Assembly: GCA_026004775.1 (NCBI GenBank) | Contig: BPJU01000010.1 | Coordinates: 62,001-126,000 of the forward strand | Direction: 5' to 3' | Length of the DNA: 64,000 bases | Source of the DNA: Pirellulaceae bacterium | GTDB lineage: Bacteria; Planctomycetota; Planctomycetia; Pirellulales; Pirellulaceae | Shown: positions 53,079 to 61,747 of the stretch, one piece after another | Layout of the letters: every line of letters begins with the position of its first letter | Position numbering within the stretch: position 1 is the first letter of the stretch | Translations under genes and position numbers: made by a program | Notes under the pieces: model-generated | Database searches by the model: none | Told to the model about the DNA's origin: nothing | Seen by the model: only the letters and a program-made list of their open reading frames with translations

Positions 53079-54326
53079 ATGACAGCGCTATTGCAACATT
53101 TTCCGGTTTGGATGTCCTTATGTGCGGCAGGACTCGTAGTTGTTTTCTCGGTAGCTACACCGATTGGTGAGCTTGCTGCTCAGGAGGAGTTAACCGGTGA
53201 CGAAGCACGGCAGTACGCCCTGATGCTGTGCGACGGCTTCGATAAGAACCGCCAGGCTTTTCAACGATTTACCTGCCGGTTTACGGTGGTGTGCGGTTCG
53301 GCGAAATGCGGTGGCGAATGGTGGACCAAAGACTCATGGGACGGCAACGTCGAAACCGTAAGTCAGGTGGCAGACGGGTTGCTCGTAAAAGACGGCAAGG
53401 TGTTTCGATACAGCATCGTTCCACGCCCACCGGCTTCCCCTCCCAAGGGAGTTGACCACCCCAAACAAGACCGTGGCAATAGTGCAGTAGATTTGAGCCG
53501 TGGTTTTTCGCTGGGGTGTTTTCCGGAAGATCACATCCTGGCGGATAACGAGTATATACTGTCCGAGGCACCGATTGGGCCTCAAGCCATTATCAGCCGC
53601 CGCAGCGACTGGGACAGAGCCCTGTGGAGCATGAGAACTCCCTGGCACCCTGTGTTCTTGAATGAATACGCATACCTGGATTGGCTACGGCGCATCATCG
53701 GACCGGCTCCTACCCGCAGCGGTGCCAAATTCCGCGTCATACGAGGCGCGCCTGTCGGTCCGCACAGGTTGACGATTGTCGACCTGGGAACGGATTTCTA
53801 TATCGACGAATCGCGCGGGTACATGCCGATCAAAATGGTTGACTTTGAGTACGTATTAGATAAGCTGGGCGGCACGCCCCGTCTTGGGGATAGAGTCGTA
53901 GCGCTTTTCACCGAAGTTTCCCAGGTAAAAGGCTACGGTTGGTTCCCCATGAAGTGGACAAGCGTGAGCGGACGCAGGGACAAAACGACCTGCCTAATCT
54001 TTCAGTTGCAAGTGACCGAGTTAACCATGGGCCGACCCAAGCCTGAACTACTTCAACTGAAAATCCGCGCCGGACGCCATCTGATCGATCAAAAGAACGC
54101 TACCAAGCTGCGGGACCTGGTAATCGATCAGGACACCTTCGTGACAGCAAAGGACCTACCCAAACTGCTGGACCGCTATTACAACCCGTCGAAGTATTTG
54201 GGCTCGATAGGGCCCAGACGACGCCCGGCCGTGTGGGCATGGCTTCTGTGGGGCTTCTGCGGTGTAGTAGCTGCCATCGGCGGCACGTACCTCTACATCC
54301 GCCGCGTGCGGTCCGGCCGCCGATAA
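53079..54326 (+). CDS. Membrane-anchored exported protein, unit C (intact)
   Basis: 415 aa with a signal peptide (VWMSLCAAGLVVVFSVATPIG), an early Cys cluster (FTCRFTVVCGSAKCGG), a long beta-rich body and a C-terminal helix (AWLLWGFCGVVAAIGGTYLY) followed by RRVRSGRR. This is a type I membrane topology with most of the protein outside. Compared with unit B, both ends are almost identical and the middle third differs greatly. No enzyme motif is visible. It always follows the Cys-rich gene, so the products may act together. Confidence 0.75.
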   Translation: MTALLQHFPVWMSLCAAGLVVVFSVATPIGELAAQEELTGDEARQYALMLCDGFDKNRQAFQRFTCRFTVVCGSAKCGGEWWTKDSWDGNVETVSQVADGLLVKDGKVFRYSIVPRPPASPPKGVDHPKQDRGNSAVDLSRGFSLGCFPEDHILADNEYILSEAPIGPQAIISRRSDWDRALWSMRTPWHPVFLNEYAYLDWLRRIIGPAPTRSGAKFRVIRGAPVGPHRLTIVDLGTDFYIDESRGYMPIKMVDFEYVLDKLGGTPRLGDRVVALFTEVSQVKGYGWFPMKWTSVSGRRDKTTCLIFQLQVTELTMGRPKPELLQLKIRAGRHLIDQKNATKLRDLVIDQDTFVTAKDLPKLLDRYYNPSKYLGSIGPRRRPAVWAWLLWGFCGVVAAIGGTYLYIRRVRSGRR

Positions 54327-54444
54327 CGTGGCGGCTGCCGCTCGCCAACCGCAAGCGAACCACGGAATAGGACGGACCTGTACCGGCCGTACGGAAAATA
54401 GCAACATGGGCGATGTGATCGCAGTAACGGCATGGTACCCAGGG

Positions 54445-54570
54445 AATGAATCACGGCGATTGTTGCGGTGTCTGGTATCTGGCTCGCCTCGCTCTGCCTG
54501 GCACCAAGGTGTGAGTCTCCTGGCGGCTGCGCGGCGGAGATACCCCGCCGATGCGTATAGGAGAATCTAA
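54445..54570 (+). pseudogene. Tail of unit C methyltransferase
   Basis: About 40 codons (ESRRLLRCLVSGSPRS, then WHQGVSLLAAARRRY) match the C-terminus of the unit A methyltransferase (36234-37050). The catalytic part is gone. It keeps its position just before the glycosyltransferase remnant. Confidence 0.75.
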
Positions 54571-54571
54571 C

Positions 54572-54754
54572 ATGATAATTCCGACACAACTGGTGAGCTC
54601 TACAAATAGTCAAAGATCGCCGTGCCTCATAATTGTGCCGTGTTACAACGAAGAAAAACGATTTCGATCCCAGGAGTTCCTGGCGTTTGCCGCACAGCAT
54701 CCGGATATATTATTTCTGCTGGCCGATGAGAGGCAGGAGAACTTCCCGTGGTAG
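54572..54754 (+). pseudogene. N-terminal stub of unit C GT2 glycosyltransferase
   Basis: After an AGGAGA site the ATG at 54572 opens a frame with IIVPCYNEEKRFRSQEFLAF and LFLLADE, matching residues 1-50 of the unit A enzyme. A deletion of about 0.6 kb then removes the catalytic core and joins out of frame to the last GT residues (VVEYPVQQWSDVAGS), which continue into the prepilin frame. It ends at the TAG at 54752-54754. Confidence 0.8.
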
Positions 54755-56040
54755 AATATCCCGTGCAACAATGGTCGGACGTAGCTGGATCGAAGGTGAC
54801 CTGGCTCGCTGGCTTGCGGGCGCTGGTGGAATTGGCCATATTGGCCTGGCAGGAGCGGCGGTCATGCCGAATTAAGCGCCGTGGTGCTGCGGCCCCTTTT
54901 GGTACAGGATTCCGATGCGGCTCCGAAGACGAACCTCGCAAAGCCAGCATCGCCTCTGAAGCTTTGCCGCCAGCAGGTTTCGGTCAGAACCAGCACCAGC
55001 CGGGCCGACGCCGTTTGGCCGATGCAGATGTAGCCCAGCACATAACCAGCCCGGAGCCGGAAGCGGCCAGAGTGGAAGCATACGCACGGTCTTTGGACCG
55101 GTCGCAGAAGGTACGCGTCGGCCTGACGCTGGTGGAACTGCTGGTAGTGATATCGATTATCGGATTCTTGGTGGGGTTATTACTGGCGGCGGTGCAGCAG
55201 GCACGCGAATCGGCTCGGCGCATGCAATGCTCGAACAATCTGAAACAAATCGCCTTGGCGCTGCATGCTTACCACGACGTCCATCGCGTCCTGCCGGTGA
55301 ATATGGGCCCTTGGCCGCCGTTGACCGGACAAGTGCGTAATCCCCCGCCACTCAATGGCAAAGGGTGGACGGCCAGCATTCTGCCTCAGGTAGAACAACA
55401 AGGTTTGTTTGATCGGCTTGAGCCGTGCTTCCGTGGAGATTTCTTCCAGGGCAGCGGTTTGAAACAGCCCGCCTGCTGGCCGCTGATGCAGACAATTTTG
55501 CCTGTCTTTCATTGCCCTTCGGACGGATCGTCGAAACAATTGTGGACCAATCAGTATCAATGGGAAGATATTCCGGTGGCGACGCACAACTACAAAGGCG
55601 TCATCGGCGACAGCGTTATCGGCTTGGGCTTCGGGTCCGTCCACCCGGGCACATCCGACTGCCATATGGTGGGCGGTTGCAGTGGCCTGTTCTTCCGCAC
55701 GACATACGCCGAACCGCAGGCATTTATGTTGGTGCGTGACGGGATGAGCAACACCTTGATGGTAGGAGAAGATGTGGTAGAGCAGAACGCGCATTCGGCG
55801 GTGTTTTACTCGAATGCCGACTATGCTACGACCGCTGCGCCGTTGAATTTCTTCCGGGACCCTCCGGACCCGCGCGACTGGGTCAACGTGATGTCTTTCC
55901 GGAGCTATCATCCTGGAGGTGCGAACTTTGCCATGGCGGACGGGTCGGTACACTTTATAGCCGAAACCATTGATCACGACCTTTACCGGGCGTTGAGCAC
56001 GAAGAATGGACGCGAAGCCGTCACGTGGCCGCCTCCGTAA
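54748..56040 (+). CDS. DUF1559 prepilin-like protein, unit C
   Basis: 430 aa if read from the GTG at 54748, of which the first 45 residues are a GT2 C-terminal remnant. The functional start is more likely GTG 55072 or the TTG at about 55093, which give a basic leader ending KVRVG before LTLVELLVVISIIGFLVGLL (type IV prepilin cleavage and E5). The body is nearly identical to the unit A prepilin part (NNLKQIALALHAYHDVH, GSVHPGTSDCHMVGG, ANFAMADGSVHFIAETI). DUF1559 proteins are pseudopilin-like and very numerous in planctomycetes; their role is unknown. Confidence 0.8.
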   Translation: MVEYPVQQWSDVAGSKVTWLAGLRALVELAILAWQERRSCRIKRRGAAAPFGTGFRCGSEDEPRKASIASEALPPAGFGQNQHQPGRRRLADADVAQHITSPEPEAARVEAYARSLDRSQKVRVGLTLVELLVVISIIGFLVGLLLAAVQQARESARRMQCSNNLKQIALALHAYHDVHRVLPVNMGPWPPLTGQVRNPPPLNGKGWTASILPQVEQQGLFDRLEPCFRGDFFQGSGLKQPACWPLMQTILPVFHCPSDGSSKQLWTNQYQWEDIPVATHNYKGVIGDSVIGLGFGSVHPGTSDCHMVGGCSGLFFRTTYAEPQAFMLVRDGMSNTLMVGEDVVEQNAHSAVFYSNADYATTAAPLNFFRDPPDPRDWVNVMSFRSYHPGGANFAMADGSVHFIAETIDHDLYRALSTKNGREAVTWPPP

Positions 56041-56102
56041 GATCTGAAGAATCACACCCCGGCGTTCAAAAATATGTGCCTATCGAATCTGGCGCATGAG
56101 CT

Positions 56103-57425
56103 ATGTGCGGCGACGTCAACCCGGAAAAAATCCCACGCGCCGTGAGCAGCGTTCGGCAGGCCCCACGGCAAAAGCTAGACAGCCAAGACCATGCGGCAGC
56201 ATCCCGTACCGCGCGTCAGGAAGCAACCTGGGCTCTGTTCGTGGCTGGGTTTTCCTCGGTGGCCGTCCTGCTGGCCATGACCGTGGGAGCCGTCTATCCG
56301 GGTCATGGTTTTCCAGCATCGGCCGGGCAATCACGCAGCGGGGACAATGAGCCATGGCCGTGGGTACGATCCGATGCCATAAATTATCGCAACATTGTTT
56401 TGCGAGGGTACGACAGGCCGGGGGAACACAAAATTTCCAATGCGGTCTTTTTTCCCGGTTACCCCTTTATGGTTTGGGTAGTCAGTTCAGGGACGTTCCT
56501 TCAAATCGAATGGTCGATGCTGGCGGTAAGTCTTGGTTGTTTTCTGGCAGGGATGGCTCTCCTGCCGGACTACTTGGTGCATTATTCGTGGATGGACCAG
56601 CGGCAACGGCGGCTGTGGATCCTTCTGTTTTGCTTGTGTCCGTCGAGTCTGTTTTTTCGAGCGGGCTATTCTGAGTCGATGTTTCTTTTTGCGTACGTGG
56701 CCTTTCTGTTGGCTGTGCGATCGCGTCCTGGGCGCCGCTGGGTGCATGCCGGATACTGGGCCGCGTGGGCAAGCGCCACCCGGGCTGTGGGACTGGCGCT
56801 GCCGGCCGTACTCGGCTTGCATCTTTTGCGAAACCGCGCCTGGCGGTCGTATGGCGTCCCTGCTGTATTGCTCTGCCTTGGCTTGTCGGGCTTGGGGCTG
56901 CTGGCTGTCTGTACCTACCAGCAACTGGTGCTGGGTGACGCATTGGCTTTTTGGCATGAACGAGCCGCCTGGCATCTTCGCCCGGGAAACGCAAGCTGGT
57001 CCGAGCAAATAACGTCGTTGTTGCTAGGGAACCCGGTCTGGAATAGCCGGTGGTATCGCGATGCGGACCCCGGCAGAGCTCTTATTGATAGCGATTGCTG
57101 GTTTTGCCGGTACCACTGGCTAAATTGGGTAAGCCTGATGCTTGTTCCCTTATGTCTGATTGTGTCGCTTCAAAAAAAGTTGGTTTGTTTCGAGGAATGG
57201 TTATTAGGGCTATTTCTGTGGGCGATACCATATTTCAGCCATACCTATTGGAATTACGGTTTTTCTTTTGCACGTTATAGTTTGTTCGTATTTCCCGTGT
57301 ACGCCGTGGGAGCGTGGTATATAAGCCGGCTGCCGCAGTGGGCTGTTTGGGGCTTTCTCGGCGCGCTACTTATTCTGTTGATGTTTTTCTCGTATGGCTT
57401 TGGAGCCGGCTGTGCCATATTCTAG
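56103..57425 (+). CDS. PIG-V-like GT-C membrane glycosyltransferase, unit C
   Basis: 440 aa, clearly homologous to the unit A protein at 39434. Conserved loop: WVRSDAINYRNIVLRGYD followed by NAVFFPGYPFMVWVV. Position FDA in unit A is SDA here, but the second Asp of the motif is kept. About nine hydrophobic helices, ending GFGAGCAIF. With the unit C GT2 deleted, a donor would have to come from the unit A GT2. It has a longer hydrophilic N-terminus than unit A. Confidence 0.75.
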   Translation: MCGDVNPEKIPRAVSSVRQAPRQKLDSQDHAAASRTARQEATWALFVAGFSSVAVLLAMTVGAVYPGHGFPASAGQSRSGDNEPWPWVRSDAINYRNIVLRGYDRPGEHKISNAVFFPGYPFMVWVVSSGTFLQIEWSMLAVSLGCFLAGMALLPDYLVHYSWMDQRQRRLWILLFCLCPSSLFFRAGYSESMFLFAYVAFLLAVRSRPGRRWVHAGYWAAWASATRAVGLALPAVLGLHLLRNRAWRSYGVPAVLLCLGLSGLGLLAVCTYQQLVLGDALAFWHERAAWHLRPGNASWSEQITSLLLGNPVWNSRWYRDADPGRALIDSDCWFCRYHWLNWVSLMLVPLCLIVSLQKKLVCFEEWLLGLFLWAIPYFSHTYWNYGFSFARYSLFVFPVYAVGAWYISRLPQWAVWGFLGALLILLMFFSYGFGAGCAIF

Positions 57426-57560
57426 CAGCAACAGCGCGACGGAATACCTAGCCCTCCGCTGCCACAACGGGATCCGTGGCCATGCCTTGGACGGACGCAG
57501 TTGCGGCCAAAGAGTCAACCGGCTAACCGACGTTTGATGCGACGAGCAGGGCGATGCCGC

Positions 57561-58151
57561 CTAGGGCTGCTCGATCGGCAGGGCCAGACACTCGGTCCAG
57601 CGATCAAACGCATTGCAGGTGGCCGTGACATACACCAGTTCCGCGATCTGGTGGTCACTTAGTAATTGGCGGAGGCGCGCGATGTCGTCGTCTCCGATCG
57701 CATACGGTTCGGAAGTCAAACGGCGCGCGAACTCCAGTATCGGTGCGGGCACAGCCTCAAGCTCCTCCTGGGTGGTGTGGTCCAGAATGCGTTCCTCGGG
57801 ATAATCCATTTGTCGCAACCGCTGGAAGGCGTGCCAGGATGCATACCAGGCACGATTTTCCCGCGCGGTGACCCACGCCACCCACGCCTTCGCCTGTGCG
57901 CTCAATTTGCTCGCCTGGTGAACCCCTTCCCATTGCTGGATTTGACTTTCGGCCACCGCCGGCAGCATGGATAAAGCCTTCGCCCAATGCGGAGCCTGGC
58001 CGGTGGGCCAGTATTCGGTCAACAGCGCCTCCCCGGCAGTGGGAACCTCCAGGGGGATGCGAATGGTGCGACGGCGCGCCCTTTCCCAGGCACGCCTTAC
58101 TTCAGCCGCTGCCGGCCACTCCGGGCGCGACGGCCGAACCAAAGGGGCCAC
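57561..58151 (-). CDS. Carboxymuconolactone-decarboxylase/AhpD-like protein without CxxC
   Basis: 196 aa from a GTG (AAAGG upstream). The helical pattern of the family is visible: LSAQAKAWVAWVTARENRAWY at the expected active-site helix, LEFARRLTSEPYAIGDDDIARL, and IAELVYVTATCNAFDRW near the end. AhpD-type enzymes carry C-x-x-C-x-x-x-H at the helix; here it reads WYASWHAF, so only the His is kept. It is therefore unlikely to be a peroxidase of the usual type. Divergence or a different chemistry is possible. Confidence 0.75.
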   Translation of the reverse strand: MAPLVRPSRPEWPAAAEVRRAWERARRRTIRIPLEVPTAGEALLTEYWPTGQAPHWAKALSMLPAVAESQIQQWEGVHQASKLSAQAKAWVAWVTARENRAWYASWHAFQRLRQMDYPEERILDHTTQEELEAVPAPILEFARRLTSEPYAIGDDDIARLRQLLSDHQIAELVYVTATCNAFDRWTECLALPIEQP

Positions 58152-58209
58152 CGTTAGACCTTTCGGGACGAATTCCCTGAGGACCGGTGCCGGAACTAGC
58201 AGTTACGAC

Positions 58210-59349
58210 TTATTCACGAATTACCGTGATTACAGGACTGGTAATTATTACATAGGTCACCGTTCGTTCAACAGGCGCTCCGGCGTCTTTGCGCAGAGTC
58301 AGCACCATTTCTACGTATTGATTACTTCCATCGTCCCATGCGAGCTTGCCGGGACGGTGGCTGACCAGGTGCCAACCTTGCTCCCAGTCCGGCTCGCCGC
58401 CCGCCCGAGTGCCCAGGGCGCGCCACGCTGCGACCGAAATGGTGTTTGCGATGAAACGCACCGAACCGTCGCAGAAGACTACCAGTACGCCGTTCGTATG
58501 ATAGCTGTTGGCCGTGGTCATGATCCGTTGGGGAGGATACATGCACGAGCGTTGGTTGGGGGGCGCCACGTGCCAATACTGAGTCGTCGAGTGGTAGGCG
58601 CGCAACCAGGGTGCTCCTACGGTCGACACACCCTGTTTGGACAAATCCAATACGTCCACAGCCAAACAGTCCCGCAGAGCCTCATCAGGAGTCGCGGGAT
58701 ATGTGCCAGGCCGATACGTGTCCGATCGGGGGGTACTGATGGCATTGGTGCCGTCGCCGGTGATTTTTTCGGCAAATGCCGCCGTATTCGAAGATCCATC
58801 CCGTATGTCGGCGAAACCGACACGGCTGTCCGTGAAGAACACTCCGTCCGGCGGGGGCATCCCGTAATTGACACTCGACGGATTCGTCACATCCTCGATG
58901 TTGCCGATGGCAACAATCGACACACCGCTGTTGGCATAGTAGTTGTTTCGTGCGCCATGAGCTGCCGGAAGTGAATCACTGTCACTTGGACAATGAAACA
59001 CCGGGACCGGAGTAGCTCGAGCAGCCGCGTTGGTAGCATCCAAGTACGATCGTGTAAAATCCACCAACGCGAAGACGTTCTGCATTTCCAGCCATGGCAG
59101 GATCCGAACATGCACCGACAGCGAAATGAAACCCAGCGCACGTGTATTTGCCATAGGAAAAACGCGGTAGCTGTCGTGATAGCTCTGCAAGGCCAAACCT
59201 ATTTGTTTAAGGTTATTCGAACACGCCATGCGCCGTGCCGCCTCCCGCGCCGCCTGCACCGCAGGAAGTAATAGCGCTACCAATACGCCGATGATGGCAA
59301 TCACTACCAACAATTCCACCAATGTAAAAGCATTTCTCGAGGATCCCAT
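58210..59349 (-). CDS. DUF1559 prepilin-like protein (third copy)
   Basis: 379 aa from the ATG at 59349, which has GGAGAG before it; an upstream in-frame extension to 59388 is rejected. Short leader MGSSRNA, then FTLVELLVVIAIIGVLVALL with E5, and the DUF1559 body: NNLKQIGLALQSYHDSY, DGVFFTDSRVGFADIRDGSS and GVLVVFCDGSVRFIANTIS. It is a more typical, stand-alone DUF1559 protein than the unit A and C copies. Probably a pseudopilin processed by a prepilin peptidase. Confidence 0.9.
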   Translation of the reverse strand: MGSSRNAFTLVELLVVIAIIGVLVALLLPAVQAAREAARRMACSNNLKQIGLALQSYHDSYRVFPMANTRALGFISLSVHVRILPWLEMQNVFALVDFTRSYLDATNAAARATPVPVFHCPSDSDSLPAAHGARNNYYANSGVSIVAIGNIEDVTNPSSVNYGMPPPDGVFFTDSRVGFADIRDGSSNTAAFAEKITGDGTNAISTPRSDTYRPGTYPATPDEALRDCLAVDVLDLSKQGVSTVGAPWLRAYHSTTQYWHVAPPNQRSCMYPPQRIMTTANSYHTNGVLVVFCDGSVRFIANTISVAAWRALGTRAGGEPDWEQGWHLVSHRPGKLAWDDGSNQYVEMVLTLRKDAGAPVERTVTYVIITSPVITVIRE

Positions 59350-59672
59350 AACTATCTCTCCAAGTATTACCAAAATGATTACGGCCACTTACCGGACAAT
59401 TTACTGAAAAAACGCGCGGTATCATCTGCTTATACTCGGCGAATTCCACGGAGCGCTTCTCCAAGAATTTCCGTGGTCTATGTCACAGACCGCAAACCCG
59501 CTAGCTCGTCGGCACGTGCGCACCATTCTGAGGCAAAGGGCAGGTGCGGTCTGCCAGCGCTGCCGGCGCTCTAACACACGCTGCTACCCGGCCAAAACGC
59601 CAATGGACACACGCGCTACAGCGGCCTGTGACCAGGCCAAGAAACCTTGGCAGCCTGGGCAACAAAAAGGAT

Positions 59673-60098
59673 TCAAGAAGCCAGACGCGGGGGACGTTCT
59701 ATACGACGAGGATATCCCGGCAAAGACCTGACCGATGACATCCAGCCCGAAAACCAATAAGACCGAACATCATCTTGTCCATCCGGCCGTGTTATCCACA
59801 ACCATTGATCGCTGTTCCAGGAGAGCAACCGATTCAAAGGGAAAACCGGAAGTGGCGTTTTGCCGCAACGCGGACCGTGGCATTCCGGGACTTGCGATCG
59901 TAAAGGAAAACGTGTCGCAGGCAGCGTGGATGAGCCTGGAGCAGCATGCTCCGTTCCCAGACGCAATCCATCAAATGAACGTCGCGAGGAATCATGATCC
60001 AACCAGTCGCCACAACTGGCGGACAACGAGCCGGCACTCGCGAGCACAATAACCCACCCGGCTAACACCCGGCTCTGTGGGCCTGACCGTAACAGCAT
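59673..60098 (-). CDS. Small hypothetical exported protein
   Basis: 141 aa if started at the ATG 60098, which has GCAGAAG before it. N-terminal hydrophobic segment (VLAGWVIVLASAGSLSA) ends in a Cys (SASCGDW), so it may be exported or lipidated. The middle has ECHGPRCG, a C-x-G-P-x-C pattern seen in small secreted planctomycete proteins. No known function. Coding is uncertain, because opposite-strand frames of similar length exist here. Confidence 0.4.
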   Translation of the reverse strand: MLLRSGPQSRVLAGWVIVLASAGSLSASCGDWLDHDSSRRSFDGLRLGTEHAAPGSSTLPATRFPLRSQVPECHGPRCGKTPLPVFPLNRLLSWNSDQWLWITRPDGQDDVRSYWFSGWMSSVRSLPGYPRRIERPPRLAS

Positions 60099-60152
60099 AA
60101 ACTTCTGCCCGAAAAAGTGCCGGTCGAAAAATGGCGATGGACCGCGCATCAC

Positions 60153-60554
60153 GAGTTATCGCCGAACTTCAAATAGGCACTCAAATGGCCAACTTAACAG
60201 AATCAGGATAAGCCCCCTTTGATCGGCACGTCAAGCATCCGCCAAGCTGACTGATCAAAAGTTCTCGGCACGGTTCTGCTTGGCCTCCTGCACGGCTTGA
60301 AGCGCGTTCTCGTGGTAAATGTCAAGCGTGATCCTCACCACGTGTCGCTCACCGGCAGACGGCACGTGTTCGCCTGATCGAGTCAAGGCATACAGGCAGC
60401 CGCCCCCCGTTTTTCAAAAAAAACGAGTATGGTGTGCCACCCGTATGGCACAACAAACAAGGCCACATAGTTTGTATTTTTCCGAATATTTGCTAGGCTG
60501 CTCGGAATGCCGGCACTCGATCGGCTACGCGCATCGAGTAGCTTCGTATTTGAA
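60153..60554. other. Intergenic region rich in short hairpins
   Basis: No gene supported. It has a perfect hairpin TGTGCCA/TGGCACA (about 60437-60455), an A-run before it, and a GTAG followed by a GCTTC/GAAGC hairpin (about 60537-60555). These could be part of the leader or REP-type sequence of the transposase-like gene at 60662. Confidence 0.4.
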
Positions 60555-60617
60555 GCCTATCCGAAAACGGATTCGTACATTGTGCATAAACCGACCAACG
60601 GCGGTTTTCGGATAGGC
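60555..60617 (+). repeat. 14-bp perfect inverted repeat in the leader of the REP-transposase-like gene
   Basis: GCCTATCCGAAAAC (60555-60568) and GTTTTCGGATAGGC (60604-60617) are perfectly complementary with a 35-base loop. It ends 44 bases before the start codon, just before the AAGGAGGA ribosome site. Possible recognition site for the gene product or translation control. Confidence 0.8.
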
Positions 60618-60661
60618 AGTCAGGCACAGGGAATCTCGCGCCATTCAAGGAGGAACCACGG

Positions 60662-61747
60662 ATGGCTCGGCCACGACGCTGCGACGTCTTTTCCAACGGC
60701 GAACTGATCCGCCTGGTGTGCGGCTCGACCTGCTCGCGTCAAGAGGCGCTTATCCGGCGAGACCCATCACGAGTAGACGAGCGCATCGACCGGCCACTCT
60801 TCTTGTTCGAAAAGGTGGTGCACTACGCCAGCGTCTTCGGCCTGGTAGTCTATTCCTGCACGATACTGCCCGAGGCGATTCTGATCAGCTTGCAGCTACG
60901 ACCCGATTGGGTAAAAAGCTGGTCGAACGAGGAAGTGCTCCAGCGAGCCTGGAAGGGACTTCGCAAACTGGTCAAAGAGTATTGCAAAGAGCACGGTATT
61001 GAATGCCGGTGGAAGAGAAATCCTCCAGCGGTGCTGCTGGAAGACCAGAAGTTCCAGAAAGAAATGCGGGAGAGGCTCTCGTCCGTATCGCTGTTCATGA
61101 AGCTTATCAAACAGACTTCGGCTTTTCACTTTAACCGTGAAGACGGTGTGCGGGGGTGCTTTTGGTCCGAGCGGTTTTCTGGCACTCCGGAGAAGAGCCC
61201 GGCGGATTCGGTGACGATGAACATGCTGATCGACGCGCACCCGGTGGCGGTGCGGATGGTGCCGGTCTTGGAGCAGCCGCACCATGGTTCTGGGTGGTGC
61301 CGGCTGGTCTATGCGATCCAGGTGTGCGGTGTGGAGGTCACCGAGGAAACGCTGGCCGATACGCCTCAGTTAAGCGACGAGGTGCGTGCCTCGTTGGGCA
61401 GAGCTTTTCGATTGCTCAGAGAGGGCATGCAGCGGGTAGTGGATGGGGATATCGATGATGGCGAGCTAACCGAAGAGGCCGACTTGTCCGACGAGACAAC
61501 CGCTGAACCTTCGGCTGTTGAACAAACGGAGGCTCCGGCGGCAGGTGGCCAGGTGCCGGGTAACTCGGAAACATCGTTTGACGAAGCGGCGGCGTCGGGT
61601 GCACCTACTGAAGAAACGGTGGCTGCTTCGCCAGGTGGGCAAGTGCCATCTCGTTCGGGAGGTGGGCAAGCGCGAGCGGAGTTGCGAGGTTCTCGTAATA
61701 AAGGAAACTTCCCGTGGCGCGGCTGGCAGGCAGGAAGCCCAGCGTGA
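60662..61747 (+). CDS. REP-associated transposase (RAYT/Y1)-like protein without the HUH histidines
   Basis: 361 aa with an ideal AAGGAGGA site. The start MARPRRCDVF, the segment RLSSVSLFMKLIKQTSAFHFNR and NREDGVRGCFWSERF follow the layout of planctomycete Y1/RAYT transposases (MARP..., ...NREDxxxGxFWExRF). The catalytic H-x-H segment, usually SNHLHLVL before RPD, reads PEAILISLQLRPD here: both histidines are gone. A C-terminal tail of about 100 residues, rich in Glu, Ala and Gly with GGQVP repeats, is added. REP palindromes lie 1.5-2 kb downstream. Probably a DNA-binding derivative without strand-transfer activity. Confidence 0.65.
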   Translation: MARPRRCDVFSNGELIRLVCGSTCSRQEALIRRDPSRVDERIDRPLFLFEKVVHYASVFGLVVYSCTILPEAILISLQLRPDWVKSWSNEEVLQRAWKGLRKLVKEYCKEHGIECRWKRNPPAVLLEDQKFQKEMRERLSSVSLFMKLIKQTSAFHFNREDGVRGCFWSERFSGTPEKSPADSVTMNMLIDAHPVAVRMVPVLEQPHHGSGWCRLVYAIQVCGVEVTEETLADTPQLSDEVRASLGRAFRLLREGMQRVVDGDIDDGELTEEADLSDETTAEPSAVEQTEAPAAGGQVPGNSETSFDEAAASGAPTEETVAASPGGQVPSRSGGGQARAELRGSRNKGNFPWRGWQAGSPA

